Assembly (NCBI GenBank): GCA_028749205.1
Contig: JAQULR010000003.1
Span: 46,975-110,974, forward strand
Direction of reading: 5' to 3'
Length of the DNA: 64,000 nucleotides
Source of the DNA: Acidobacteriota bacterium
Lineage (GTDB): Bacteria; Acidobacteriota; Aminicenantia; Aminicenantales; Saccharicenantaceae
Position 1 is the stretch's first letter; every line of letters begins with the position of its first letter. Both the position numbers and the translations under genes were made by a program. The notes below the pieces were generated by a model. That model was not told where the DNA came from and did not search any database. It saw nothing but the letters and a program-made list of their open reading frames with translations. Shown piece after piece: positions 9,506 through 19,684 of this stretch.

Positions 9506-11668
9506 CTATAAACTTAGCTCTTTTATTATATGATTAGCTCCAGAAAACTTTTCGGTTATGAATATAACGTATCTGATATCAACGCTGATCGATCGCTGCA
9601 ATTCTGGAATGATGTAGTAATCGCCAATAACACTCTCATAGGTCATGTCAAAAATAATTCCAACCTGCTCACCTTTAGCATTTAGCGTGGGAGAACCAGA
9701 ATTACCACCGGTAACATTGGTGGTGTTCAAGAAACAGGCTGGGACATCTTTTAAAATCTGATCTTCATAGCGGCCAAAATCGCGCCTCTGGTAAAGTTCT
9801 TTAAGCTTAACTGGTACCCGGAAAGGGAATTCGCCTGTTTCTTTTTCCATAACTCCTGTCAGGGTGGTAATCGGCTTATAAATAACAGCATCGCGAGGAC
9901 TGTAGCCTTTGACCGGACCATAAGTAAAGCGAATGGTCCCGTTGGCATCTGGAGCCATTTTCCCTTCTTTCATTTCCAGAAGGGCTGCTTCATAAAGTTT
10001 TTTCCGGTCAGCTCTTTCCTGAGACCAGGCTTTACTTTCTTCCCGGACTTTTTTTAGCTCCTTCTCAAGCTCGGCTGCCAGAAGAATAAACGGGTCTCCG
10101 GTTTTTAGCAGTTCAGCCGGTTTCAAATTCAGCAATTCAAGGCGCTTTTTCGGATCAGCTAAAATGGTATTTGTATAGAGGCTATCTACATAGTCTTCAA
10201 TAGCTTTTTCCGATTTCTGAGACATCAGGGCCTTAAAAGGGCCAGGAATATTTTCAGCTGGCAGGTCTAACATCTTTTTTAGTTGGTGTTTGAAAAATTC
10301 CCGGTCAGTATCCAGAACATAGCTTCTCTCAGCTAACTGAATTCTTTGCCTGATGTAGGGCAGATTTCTTTCCTGATAAGACGTTTCCCTTTCCTGATCA
10401 GGCTTCTGCAGCTCTTCAACCGTTCGGTAGATAGTATAAGCTTGTGACAGAAGGGTCGACCCGGAAAAGGAGCTGATGCTGCTGGTCAGCAATTCATTCT
10501 TGGAAGCAAATATTTCATAGCGCTTCATGAAATCAGCTATCTCCTTCAGGACAGGACCATATTTTTTCTGACGTTCAGGGCTGGCCTTAATCCAGGCTAA
10601 AAATTCCTTCTCCTGTTCTTTTTTGCGGTTTATCAGGTCAACCTTTTTCATACCTTCCACCTTGCCCTGCATGTTCTTTAACGAATTATTCAGCCCTTTC
10701 AATAACGAAGCATAGCGAATTTCAGTTTCTTTATCTTCTTTACTAGCAGCTTCTATAAAATTGATTATATCCTGAAATTCATTCATCCTCTTGACCATTG
10801 AGTTATAGTCATACTCTATTTCGGCAGCCGTAAAGTTGCGATAGGTTCGTCCTGGATAGCCCATAACAAATGTAAAGTCATCCTCTTTAAGGCCCTCCAA
10901 CGAAAGTTTCAGCCAGACTTTGGGTTGATAAGGAACATTATCCGGGCTGTAATCAACTCCAACCCCATCTTTGGAAACATAAGCTCTAAGGAAAGAAAAA
11001 TCACAGGTGTGTCGAGGCCACATCCAATTGTCAATATCCCCACCGTAATTACCGAGATCCCGAGGAGGGGCATAGACCAGCCGGACATCTTTTATTCTTT
11101 TGAACCGGTATAAATAATATTGGTTACCGCTGTACATACTGGCAACACTGGCTCTGATATCAGGCCCAGTTTTTTCGGCTTCAGCCACAATTTCTTTAAT
11201 GGCATTTTCTATGGCTTCATATTTCTGGCCTGGATCCATTTCAGTCTTGACTTTCGCCAGAACCCTGGTGGTAACTTCTTCATAGCTAAGCAGAATATCG
11301 GCTGTATAACCTTGAGCCGGAATTTCCTGCCGGCGGTTTCTGGCCAGAAAGCCCTTCGTTATATAATCATTTTTCTTGCTGGAAGCTCGCTGGATAGCTC
11401 CAAAAGCCACGTGATGGTTGGTCAGAATAAGACCCTCAGGACTCACAAACTCACCGGTTCCGCCACCCAGATTGACCACGGCACTCATTAATCCAGTGCC
11501 GTCCTTTTTGTAAAGGTCATCTGGGTTCATCTTGAGTCCAAGTTCCTGCAGATTAAGCATCTTCATTTGATGCGGCATCCACATCCCCTCATCAGCCCGG
11601 CTAAAAACAGGCAGTAGAAGCAGTCCAATAAATAAAATCCCAGTTATTAATTTTGCCTTAAACCTCAT
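9506..11668 (-). CDS. S46 family dipeptidyl-peptidase (DPP7/DPP11-like)
   Basis: Signal peptide; GLILTNHHVAFGAIQ (His), GDIDNWMWPRHTCDFSF (Asp), TGGNSGSPTLN (Ser). Confidence 0.93.
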   Translation of the reverse strand: MRFKAKLITGILFIGLLLLPVFSRADEGMWMPHQMKMLNLQELGLKMNPDDLYKKDGTGLMSAVVNLGGGTGEFVSPEGLILTNHHVAFGAIQRASSKKNDYITKGFLARNRRQEIPAQGYTADILLSYEEVTTRVLAKVKTEMDPGQKYEAIENAIKEIVAEAEKTGPDIRASVASMYSGNQYYLYRFKRIKDVRLVYAPPRDLGNYGGDIDNWMWPRHTCDFSFLRAYVSKDGVGVDYSPDNVPYQPKVWLKLSLEGLKEDDFTFVMGYPGRTYRNFTAAEIEYDYNSMVKRMNEFQDIINFIEAASKEDKETEIRYASLLKGLNNSLKNMQGKVEGMKKVDLINRKKEQEKEFLAWIKASPERQKKYGPVLKEIADFMKRYEIFASKNELLTSSISSFSGSTLLSQAYTIYRTVEELQKPDQERETSYQERNLPYIRQRIQLAERSYVLDTDREFFKHQLKKMLDLPAENIPGPFKALMSQKSEKAIEDYVDSLYTNTILADPKKRLELLNLKPAELLKTGDPFILLAAELEKELKKVREESKAWSQERADRKKLYEAALLEMKEGKMAPDANGTIRFTYGPVKGYSPRDAVIYKPITTLTGVMEKETGEFPFRVPVKLKELYQRRDFGRYEDQILKDVPACFLNTTNVTGGNSGSPTLNAKGEQVGIIFDMTYESVIGDYYIIPELQRSISVDIRYVIFITEKFSGANHIIKELSL

Positions 11669-12006
11669 TCTTACCTCCTTGGCTTTCGCCTCGAAAAAGC
11701 AATATTTTAACCTAATTATTTTTCAAACCAATTTCTTTTAATAAATTTAAATATGATGATATTCTATAGCTGATATAATTTCAAGTTTGGTCCTGTTTGC
11801 CAGCAAGCCAGGCTATTACATTTACGTTTTGTCATAGCCATGGCCTAATTTGTTTTCTATAACATCTCTATTCTTTCCTATCCACTAAACCAGCCATTTT
11901 CCCCAGCTAAGAGGTAATTCCATATTAATGGTCAACAAACCGAGGCCAGCACCAGGCTAAAACCCTGATTATAAAGATTGATATAAAAACAGCTTAATAA
12001 AAAAAA

Positions 12007-13416
12007 TTAATAAGGGCCCCAGTTCATCAAGACCGGTGGGATCAAGGCCAGCAAGCTAAAAATTATCAGAATAACCATCAACGGGAGAAACCATTTAGCC
12101 CATTTTTCCCAGGGAATTTTGGCCACCCCAAGGACTCCCATGGTCACTGCTGAGGTAGGCAGTATCGGGTTAATTACCTCGCAAAGTTGAAAAGCCAGAA
12201 CTGAAGTCTGTCTGGTAATTCCCACCAGGTCGCTCAGGGGAGCAATAATTGGCATGGTCAGGGCGGCCTGGGCAGTCCCTGAATGGACGAAAAAATTTAT
12301 TACCGCCTGCACCAAGAAAATTATCTGAGCTGTCAGAATTGAAGGAACAGCTGAGATTAAACCAGCTGCGCCTTGAAGCATAGTATCCAAGACGGCAGCC
12401 TCCTGAAGAATTATCAATATGGCCCGGCCGCCAGAGATGATTAATGAAACATTCATCATATCTTTGGCTCCATCAACAAAATTCTGGGCCATTTCAGAAG
12501 GCTTCATCCTGGCCAGGAACCCAGAAATCAGGCCAAGGCCAAGAAACAAGGCGGCAATTTCCTCCATATACCAGCCCTGGGCCAATATGCCATAAATCAA
12601 AAGGCCAATGGTCGCAAAGAGGCTAGCAACTATAAGTTGCTGTGATCTACCCCATTTATAGCTTGAAACCGAATTAGACTGATGCTCAATTCTCTTGAGG
12701 TCAAGTTCATATACTGGACTCAATTGTGGATTCTTTCTAATTTTTTCTGCATAAACCATGACAAAAGCTATGCCAATAATCGTGGTTATAATCCACAAAA
12801 TTAGCCTGTATCCTAACCCCGAGTAAAGCGGAAGTTCAGCAAAGCCCTGGGCAATACCAACTGTAAACGGATTAAAAAAGGCAGCGGCAAAGCCAACAGC
12901 TGCACCCAGAAAAGGAATAGCTATACCAACTATTGAGTCATAACCCATGGAAAGAGCAAATGGTATAAAGATCAAAACAAAGGGTATTGATTCTTCGGCC
13001 ATACCATAGACGCTTCCAGCCAACGAAAAGATTATCATCAGGACAGGTATGACCATAATTCTAAGCTTAGGTTTCCGGGTGAAAAAAGCAGCCAGCTTTT
13101 GAATACCGGCATCTATGGCTCCCGACTTAGTCAAAATCCCAAAAGTCCCCCCAAATATGAAAATCAGGATGATAATCAGGGCGGCATCTTGAAAACCGCG
13201 GATAGGGGCAATTAACAGCCATTCAGGGCCTAGCCATTTTTTATCTACCTGGTGGTAAGTTTCTGGCACAATTATCAGCCTGGTTTTTCCCTCAATTGTT
13301 TTTTCAGCCCGGTCAAACTCCCCCGAAGGAAGCACCAGGGCCAGAAGATAAACCAGAATGACCAGAAGATAGATTAAGACTAACGTATGCGGCAGTCTGA
13401 AACTTCTCTTTTTCAT
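12007..13416 (-). CDS. YfcC family transporter (putative amino acid/peptide-related carrier)
   Basis: Hydrophobic, about 12 TM; IFGGTFGILTKSGAIDAGI, FFVHSGTAQAALTMPIIAPLSDLVGITRQ; ORF open to 13458, MKKRSFRLPHT start preferred. Confidence 0.82.
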   Translation of the reverse strand: MKKRSFRLPHTLVLIYLLVILVYLLALVLPSGEFDRAEKTIEGKTRLIIVPETYHQVDKKWLGPEWLLIAPIRGFQDAALIIILIFIFGGTFGILTKSGAIDAGIQKLAAFFTRKPKLRIMVIPVLMIIFSLAGSVYGMAEESIPFVLIFIPFALSMGYDSIVGIAIPFLGAAVGFAAAFFNPFTVGIAQGFAELPLYSGLGYRLILWIITTIIGIAFVMVYAEKIRKNPQLSPVYELDLKRIEHQSNSVSSYKWGRSQQLIVASLFATIGLLIYGILAQGWYMEEIAALFLGLGLISGFLARMKPSEMAQNFVDGAKDMMNVSLIISGGRAILIILQEAAVLDTMLQGAAGLISAVPSILTAQIIFLVQAVINFFVHSGTAQAALTMPIIAPLSDLVGITRQTSVLAFQLCEVINPILPTSAVTMGVLGVAKIPWEKWAKWFLPLMVILIIFSLLALIPPVLMNWGPY

Positions 13417-13614
13417 TTTAGCCACCAAAATAAAACTTTCATCCCTTCCCTTAGCCACTAACTTAAAGCAAGATTTTCTCTATAATTAGCCTTAGAGTCA
13501 ACATTTAAATGGTTGAACAGCCAAAAGTGTGGTGCTAAAGAAGGGGAAATACTGTGGCAAGTACAGCCACCTGGCTGGACATAATTTTTTGATTAATCTA
13601 TAATTGGCACACTT

Positions 13615-13689
13615 CGGGGAGTAGCGCAGCCTGGCTAGCGCACAGCGTTCGGGACGCTGGGGTCGTGGGTTCAAATCCCACCTCCCCGA
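13615..13689 (+). tRNA. tRNA-Pro (anticodon CGG)
   Basis: Cloverleaf: acceptor CGGGGAG/CTCCCCG, anticodon stem-loop CAGCG-TTCGGGA-CGCTG, T arm GTGGG-TTCAAAT-CCCAC; no encoded CCA. Confidence 0.95.
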
Positions 13690-13792
13690 TTTTTTTTAAT
13701 TCCCCAACACCTGTGACCGCCAAATATTTTCCTATTGTATTTTCTGTTCAATCAAGTATATTCAGTGTAGATTGTTAAGGAGGGCAAGACAA

Positions 13793-14329
13793 ATGCGAAA
13801 AGAAATCTCCGGAGTAATAATTGAATGCCTGAAAGGAAATATTGCTGACCAGCCTGATATTATGGCTGTGGTGAATGCAGCCAATGCTCATCTCCAGCCC
13901 GGGGGCGGTGTGGCCGGAGCCATTCACCGAGCAGCCGGTCCTGGTCTCGAGGAGGAATGCCGTCAACTGGCCCCCATAGAGCCTGGCCAAGCAGTGATGA
14001 CTAGAGGTCATAATCTTCCTAATCCCTACGTCATCCACTGCCTTGGTCCCGTCTATGGCGTGGACAAGCCTGAAGAAAAACTCCTGGCTGACTGTTACCG
14101 TAATTCTTTGATGCTGGCTGAACAACATGAGATCGATTCTATTGCCTTCCCCGCTATTTCCACTGGTTTCTTTCGCTATCCCTTAGAAAAAGCCACCAGA
14201 GTGGCTCTAAAAACTGTTCTGGAAATGGCCCCTCAGCTTAAAAAGGTAAAAAAAATCAGGTTTGTCTTGTTCAATGATTCTGATTTAGAGGTTTATGAGG
14301 CTGAACTAACTCACTTAGCTGGTAGCTGA
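13793..14329 (+). CDS. Macro domain protein (ADP-ribose binding/hydrolase)
   Basis: VVNAANAHLQPGGGVAGAIHRAAG, FPAISTGFFRYPLEKA; SD aaggagg before ATG 13793. Confidence 0.93.
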   Translation: MRKEISGVIIECLKGNIADQPDIMAVVNAANAHLQPGGGVAGAIHRAAGPGLEEECRQLAPIEPGQAVMTRGHNLPNPYVIHCLGPVYGVDKPEEKLLADCYRNSLMLAEQHEIDSIAFPAISTGFFRYPLEKATRVALKTVLEMAPQLKKVKKIRFVLFNDSDLEVYEAELTHLAGS

Positions 14330-14364
14330 ACTCAGCTCCTCTTATACCGTTCAACAAATCAGAT

Positions 14365-15435
14365 TCACTTCAGTTCTTCCAGTTCATATTTCTGGGACCC
14401 AAGTCCAATTTTTTCACCATAAGCCAACTGGACCGACCAGTCCAGGTTATATCCCTGTCTGAAGACATCTTTGCCGACTGACCTGTTGACCAGGTCTATC
14501 GAAGCTCTGTCCACAGCTACCGGATCCAACGAGCCAACTATTCCTATATCTTCGGCAATTGCTGGCTGGTTTTTAGCCAGACAATCGCAATCTTTGGTAA
14601 CCTGGAGGATGAAATTAACAAAACAGATTTTATCTCCAAAATGGCTTTTGACCGTATGAGCATATTCAGCCATTTTTTCCTGGAGGCGCTCGGAATCTTC
14701 ATCCCATTTCATCTTGACTGCTCCATACCTGCAAACCACCAGGCATTCGCCGCAGCCGATGCATTTTTCATCATCAATCAGGACATGTTCCTGGGCTTGA
14801 ACGATGGCTTCAGCCGGACAGAATTGGCTGCAGACACCACAATTCCGACATTTTTTAGTACTGACCCTGGGATGAACCACTGAGTGCTGGTCCAGCTTGC
14901 CAGCCCTGGAAGCACAGCCCATGCCCAGGTTTTTTATGGCTGCCCCGACACCACTCTGAACATGGCCGGTAACATGGGTCAGGCAGACCATAGCATTCGA
15001 ATTCAAGAAGGCACTGGAAATACGAGGCGCCTTTATCCTGATACCTGCTGTTTTCACTTCCAGCTTTTCCCGGCCAACCAGGCCGTCAGCAATTATCACT
15101 GGAACCTTGACCACTTCAGGAGTGAAGCCATGTTCCCAAGCTAAGCGAAGATGATCAACTGAATTTGACCTGCAGCCAACATAAAGAGTGTTGCTGTCTG
15201 ATAGAAAAGTTCGTTGACTCTTTCTCAATACTTCATCAATAATTCCAATTATCCAGCGGGGCTTGATGTGCCCGGTGTTATACTTTTCTCCAAAATGGAT
15301 TTTTATAGCCACAAAATCTTCTGGCTCGATTTTTTGGTTCAACCCCAACTCTAAATAGATGGTGGCTGCTTTCCTGGCAATTTCTTCCGGCGCTTCTTCT
15401 CTATTAGCTCTGATAAAATAGACTTTACTTATCAT
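14365..15435 (-). CDS. DUF362 domain protein with 2x[4Fe-4S] ferredoxin motifs
   Basis: CRNCGVCSQFCP and CIGCGECLVVC motifs; DUF362-like N-terminal region (AIKIHFGEKYNTGHIKP). Confidence 0.88.
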   Translation of the reverse strand: MISKVYFIRANREEAPEEIARKAATIYLELGLNQKIEPEDFVAIKIHFGEKYNTGHIKPRWIIGIIDEVLRKSQRTFLSDSNTLYVGCRSNSVDHLRLAWEHGFTPEVVKVPVIIADGLVGREKLEVKTAGIRIKAPRISSAFLNSNAMVCLTHVTGHVQSGVGAAIKNLGMGCASRAGKLDQHSVVHPRVSTKKCRNCGVCSQFCPAEAIVQAQEHVLIDDEKCIGCGECLVVCRYGAVKMKWDEDSERLQEKMAEYAHTVKSHFGDKICFVNFILQVTKDCDCLAKNQPAIAEDIGIVGSLDPVAVDRASIDLVNRSVGKDVFRQGYNLDWSVQLAYGEKIGLGSQKYELEELK

Positions 15436-15493
15436 TTAGCTCCTCGTCAGGTAAAGTATTTCAAGATAGTAGAAATTCGTCTCTCGGCTTAGT

Positions 15494-16645
15494 TCATCTT
15501 ACCAGAAGTGACCTGATTGTTTCTACACCGTCACCCAGAGAAAAAGCAAAGCCGAGGCTCAGGAGGGATTTTTCGATAGCATCAAAAGCTAAAACAATCT
15601 GTTCCCTGGTCAGGTTGCCCATATGCCCTACCCGGAAAACTTGGCCAGTTGTCGAGCCGAGGCCGCCTGCTACCACCAGGCCATTTTCAGATAGCTTCTT
15701 CCTGAAGCTCAAATCCTCAAGCCCTTCAGGATAACGAATCACTGACAGGGTTGAAGCCAGGCAGGTTTCATCGGTATAGGTTGAAAATCCTAAGGAACGC
15801 AAGCCGTTTCTGATGGCTGCAGCAAAACGTTCGTGTCTCTCGAACCTTCTCTCCAAACCCTCTTCTATCACAATTTTAGTGGCTTCATAGAAGGCCCGAA
15901 TTTCGTTAACACCGGGGGTAGAAAAATATTTATTAGGATTTTCCATAACCGGAAGCCAGCGCATAATATCTGCATAATAGGCTTTGACTCCAGGCAACTT
16001 TTTACGCTTTTCCATGGCTCTCTCTGAAAACACGTCTATCGCCAGGCCCGGGGGAGCTCCTAAACATTTCTGAGCAGCAGTCAGAATAACATCAATTCCC
16101 CAGTCATCCATCCTCTCTTCAATTCCTCCTGTGGCACAGACACCATCTACCACCAATAGTGCCTCAGGGGCCACCTGACGAAGAACTTCTGCATAATTAT
16201 GAACCGGAGCGCAAGAACCGGTAGCTGTATCAACATGAGTACAGACCACTACTTCATATTTATGCCTTTTAAGCTCGGCCTTGAGTTCTTCTGCTGTTAC
16301 TACCCTGCCCCATTGACTTTGAAGAAGACTATGCTTGATCCCGAAAGTTTCACAAATTTCGGCCATCCGGCTCCCGAAATAGCCCTGAGAAAGGACCAGG
16401 ACTTTATCTGATGGTGAAGTAATGTTCAGGAGGGCGATTTCCATAGCCAGAGTTCCAGCACCAGATACGATAAAGGGTTGCCCCCTTTCAGTAAAAACAA
16501 TTTTTTTGATATTATTCAGCGCTCGGCTCAGGGCTTCCTCCATCTCCGGGCTTGTATGAGAGACGGTAGGTAGAGCCAGAGCCTCCAGGATTCTGCCGAC
16601 CACCGGCGTCGGCCCAGGAATTAAAAGAAGCTTGTTTTCTTTCAT
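15494..16645 (-). CDS. Class V aminotransferase (serine-pyruvate/alanine-glyoxylate type)
   Basis: LLIPGPTPV, SGAGTLAME, VDGVCATGG, LTAAQKCLGAPPGL (PLP Lys). Confidence 0.9.
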   Translation of the reverse strand: MKENKLLLIPGPTPVVGRILEALALPTVSHTSPEMEEALSRALNNIKKIVFTERGQPFIVSGAGTLAMEIALLNITSPSDKVLVLSQGYFGSRMAEICETFGIKHSLLQSQWGRVVTAEELKAELKRHKYEVVVCTHVDTATGSCAPVHNYAEVLRQVAPEALLVVDGVCATGGIEERMDDWGIDVILTAAQKCLGAPPGLAIDVFSERAMEKRKKLPGVKAYYADIMRWLPVMENPNKYFSTPGVNEIRAFYEATKIVIEEGLERRFERHERFAAAIRNGLRSLGFSTYTDETCLASTLSVIRYPEGLEDLSFRKKLSENGLVVAGGLGSTTGQVFRVGHMGNLTREQIVLAFDAIEKSLLSLGFAFSLGDGVETIRSLLVR

Positions 16646-16676
16646 CAGTCCTATCCTTCTTAATTAGATTATTATC

Positions 16677-16702
16677 CTTGATTATTCAAAAATAATCCAG
16701 GA
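16677..16702. repeat. Module-1-like hairpin (CTTGATTATTcaaaAATAATCCAG)
   Basis: Inverted repeat resembling module 1 hairpin of the dispersed repeat, in a divergent intergenic region. Confidence 0.4.
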
Positions 16703-16740
16703 TAATTAGCTTAAAATAAAATTTAATTTGGAGAGGAAAA

Positions 16741-18438
16741 ATGAAAAGAAATATTGCCACCAGGCAACTGACTTTCCTTTTTTTAGGAGTAGTCTTAACC
16801 ATAATCTTTTCGGCCAGCGGTTGCCAGCAGGACACAGTCCAAAAAGCTCAACTGGTTATTACCGGAAAGATATTTACCGGAATTGATTCCTCTCCTTTTG
16901 TTGAAGCTCTGGCAGTGGCCGACGGGAAGATTCTGGCCATAGGCAACGAGAAGGAAATTAAAAAATACGCCGGTCCGGAAACTAAGGTTATCGGGCTTAA
17001 AGACGGGGTGGCTATACCCGGTCTGATAGATGCCCACACCCATTTTTCCTCAGGCGGCCGATCTCTCATCGAGCTCAGTTTTCGCGGAATTGATTCCGTC
17101 GAAAAACTTCAGCAGATGATAGCAGAAAAAATTAAAGAACTGCCACCGGAGACACCGGTTTTTGGCCGGGAATATGACCATACTCTCTTCCCTGGTCAAA
17201 AATGGCCAACTAAAGAAGATCTGGATAAAGTCTCTCCAAATAACCCCGTGGTCATTCGTAGGGTTGATGGACATTCCATCTGGGTTAACAGTCTGGCCCT
17301 AAAACTTTCTGGAATCGATAAAAAAACACCAGACCCGTTTGGGGGCGAGATCGTAAAAGATCCTCAGACTGGAGAGCCTACCGGCATCCTAAAAGAGTCA
17401 GCTACAGGCTTGATTAAAGTCAAGCCCACGGTTCAATCAACTCCTGAGGAAGATATCCTTAGAGCTCTCGATCACGCTCGCCAGTTAGGGCTCACCGGGG
17501 TTCATGCTGATGTTGGATTGCAAGAGCTAGAGGTATATAAAAAACTTCAAAATGAAGGAAAACTCAGCCTGAGAGTTTACGCCTGGCTGCCGATAGAAGG
17601 ACTTGAAGAATACATCAAAAAGGGAATCCGCCAGGGACAGGGAGATGAATTTCTAAAAATTGGTTTTCTCAAAGCTTTTATAGACGGAACCTTAGGCTCA
17701 GGCACTGCCTTGATGTTTGAACCTTTTGAAGACGACCCCTCTACTTCAGGTCTGGCTCAATACCCAGAGGAAAAGTTTTATGAACTCCTAGAAAAAGCTT
17801 ATGCCCATGATTATCAAGTAGGAGTCCACGCCATTGGAGATAAAGGTGTTAACTGGGTGCTAAATGCCGTAGACAGAGCCAGGGAAAGGCATGGTTACAA
17901 AGATCTGCGTTTCAGGGTAGAGCATGCGCAGATAATCAAGCCTGAAGATTTTCCCCGATTCAAAGAACTTGGAGTTATTGCTTCCATGCAGCCCACCCAC
18001 TGTACTACTGATATGCGTTTTTGTGAAATAAGGGTGGGTAAAGAACGCTCTAAATATGCTTATGCCTGGAGAACTCTGCTTGATAATGGAGCCATTCTGG
18101 CCTTTGGTTCTGATTGGCCGGTAGAACCACTTGATCCTCGCCGGGGACTTTATTCAGCTGTAACCAGAAAGAATATAGAGTTTGGCTATCCGGAGGGCGG
18201 CTGGTTTCCCGAGCAGAAATTAAGCTTAGCTGAGGCTATTAAGTACTTTACCTGGGGCTCGGCTTATGCTTCCTTTGAGGAGAACATAAAGGGAACTCTG
18301 GAACCTGGGAAATTGGCTGATATTACCATCTTTAGTCAGGATATATTCTCGGTCGAGCCAGAAGAAATCCTGACCACCCCAGTGCAATATACGATAGTTG
18401 GCGGAAGGATCGTCTACGAGCAGAAAGAAAACTATTAA
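16741..18438 (+). CDS. YtcJ-like metal-dependent amidohydrolase, secreted/lipoprotein
   Basis: Lipobox-like SASGC; PGLIDAHTHF, VGVHAIGDKG, EHAQIIKPEDFPRF, FGSDWPVEP. Confidence 0.92.
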   Translation: MKRNIATRQLTFLFLGVVLTIIFSASGCQQDTVQKAQLVITGKIFTGIDSSPFVEALAVADGKILAIGNEKEIKKYAGPETKVIGLKDGVAIPGLIDAHTHFSSGGRSLIELSFRGIDSVEKLQQMIAEKIKELPPETPVFGREYDHTLFPGQKWPTKEDLDKVSPNNPVVIRRVDGHSIWVNSLALKLSGIDKKTPDPFGGEIVKDPQTGEPTGILKESATGLIKVKPTVQSTPEEDILRALDHARQLGLTGVHADVGLQELEVYKKLQNEGKLSLRVYAWLPIEGLEEYIKKGIRQGQGDEFLKIGFLKAFIDGTLGSGTALMFEPFEDDPSTSGLAQYPEEKFYELLEKAYAHDYQVGVHAIGDKGVNWVLNAVDRARERHGYKDLRFRVEHAQIIKPEDFPRFKELGVIASMQPTHCTTDMRFCEIRVGKERSKYAYAWRTLLDNGAILAFGSDWPVEPLDPRRGLYSAVTRKNIEFGYPEGGWFPEQKLSLAEAIKYFTWGSAYASFEENIKGTLEPGKLADITIFSQDIFSVEPEEILTTPVQYTIVGGRIVYEQKENY

Positions 18439-18513
18439 ATCTCTGGATTGTGATTCTCCAGATATAAGTGGCTTCTACCCTCCAGCCATTTGGAAATCTA
18501 TTTTCTAAATTTC

Positions 18514-19122
18514 CTACAGGAGATTATCTTTGTCCTTATCCTTAGAAATTAGCTTTTTTATCCTTGCCTTAATTTCCTCATAGGAAGCCACCACGACGGC
18601 TCCTTTAAGATTTTCAGGAGTCATCTGGCTTTCCAAAATATAAATCTGACTCAAGGCTGCATTTTTAGCAGCCAGAATATCGTATTGAGTATCGCCGATT
18701 ACTACGGTCTCTTCAGGAGCCACCTTGAAAAATTTCATCACTTTTTGAAATGGGGCTCCACTTGGCTTATGAAGCCCACTTTCTCTGGTCAAGACCAAGT
18801 CGAAATTTAGATTAAATTTATCAAGCAGCAACCGAGCATTTTTTTGGTTATTATTGGTCACTAAAGCTTTTTTAATTCCGGTTGCCGATAGCCATTCCAG
18901 GAATTCCTTTATACCTTCTTTAAGCACGGCCTTTTCAGTCTGGATTTCCTCATGTTTCTCCAGCTGAGCGTATTTTTCTGACCTTTGTGGTTCAGGTAAA
19001 CTTTCTAAATAAGCCAGAATAGAACCTGACTCCAGACCAAGTTCTTTCCTGATCGCTGCCCAGTCATAGCTGTTTTCTACTATGGTGCCATCAAGATCAA
19101 AGATCGCCAGCCGTATGGTCAT
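18514..19122 (-). CDS. HAD superfamily hydrolase (phosphatase)
   Basis: IFDLDGTIVEN, ALVTNNNQ, VIGDTQYDILAAKNA; ORF open to 19161. Confidence 0.88.
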   Translation of the reverse strand: MTIRLAIFDLDGTIVENSYDWAAIRKELGLESGSILAYLESLPEPQRSEKYAQLEKHEEIQTEKAVLKEGIKEFLEWLSATGIKKALVTNNNQKNARLLLDKFNLNFDLVLTRESGLHKPSGAPFQKVMKFFKVAPEETVVIGDTQYDILAAKNAALSQIYILESQMTPENLKGAVVVASYEEIKARIKKLISKDKDKDNLL

Positions 19123-19297
19123 ACTAATTTTAATCTTATCCTCTCGCCTATGAAAATTCAACTAAGGCCGGATGAAAAGACTTATAAAAACCTATGGCTG
19201 ATGATAAAATAATTTCTCTTGTTTGGCGTTGACTATTTATAAGAAATTTTGTAAATAGATAAGTATGATTTATAACTGAAATTAAGGGAGGCACCGA

Positions 19298-19552
19298 ATG
19301 GGTAAATATTTAGCTATTTTCCTCGGCATTGTGGCGATGATTGCAGGTCTTTACTTAGTAATCTTTGTCTGGTGGAGGGAGTTTTATGAGCTGGTCTTTG
19401 GCTTCATTCCGCCGATACTTTTCTTTGGTGGCCTGATTGCTATAATCGCTGGAATCTCCAGCATCAAAGATGCCAGGCGGCAGAAGAAGCTAGAAGAAGA
19501 AGCCTCTGCCCTCCAGGAAGAACAAAAGACTGAAGAACAGAAGCCAGAATAA
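19298..19552 (+). CDS. Small two-TM membrane protein with charged C-terminus
   Basis: SD aagggagg before ATG; MGKYLAIFLGIVAMIAGLYLV...PPILFFGGLIAIIAGI then E/K/Q-rich tail. Confidence 0.7.
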   Translation: MGKYLAIFLGIVAMIAGLYLVIFVWWREFYELVFGFIPPILFFGGLIAIIAGISSIKDARRQKKLEEEASALQEEQKTEEQKPE

Positions 19553-19624
19553 TAAACCTGCTTTATTTATAAAACTAAAGAATATCTCAAAATTATAGGT
19601 TATCATTGATAAGAAAATCAGGAG
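19552..19624 (-). repeat. Dispersed intergenic repeat, module 2 copy
   Basis: Reverse complement tcctgattttcttatcaatgataacctataattttgagatattctttagttttataaataaagcaggtttatta aligns with the copies at 63924 and 57803. Confidence 0.5.
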
Positions 19625-19684
19625 ATGGGCGAATCAAGCAAACCGATATAAACTATAAATGAGGATTGAGAAGAATTTTCTAAG

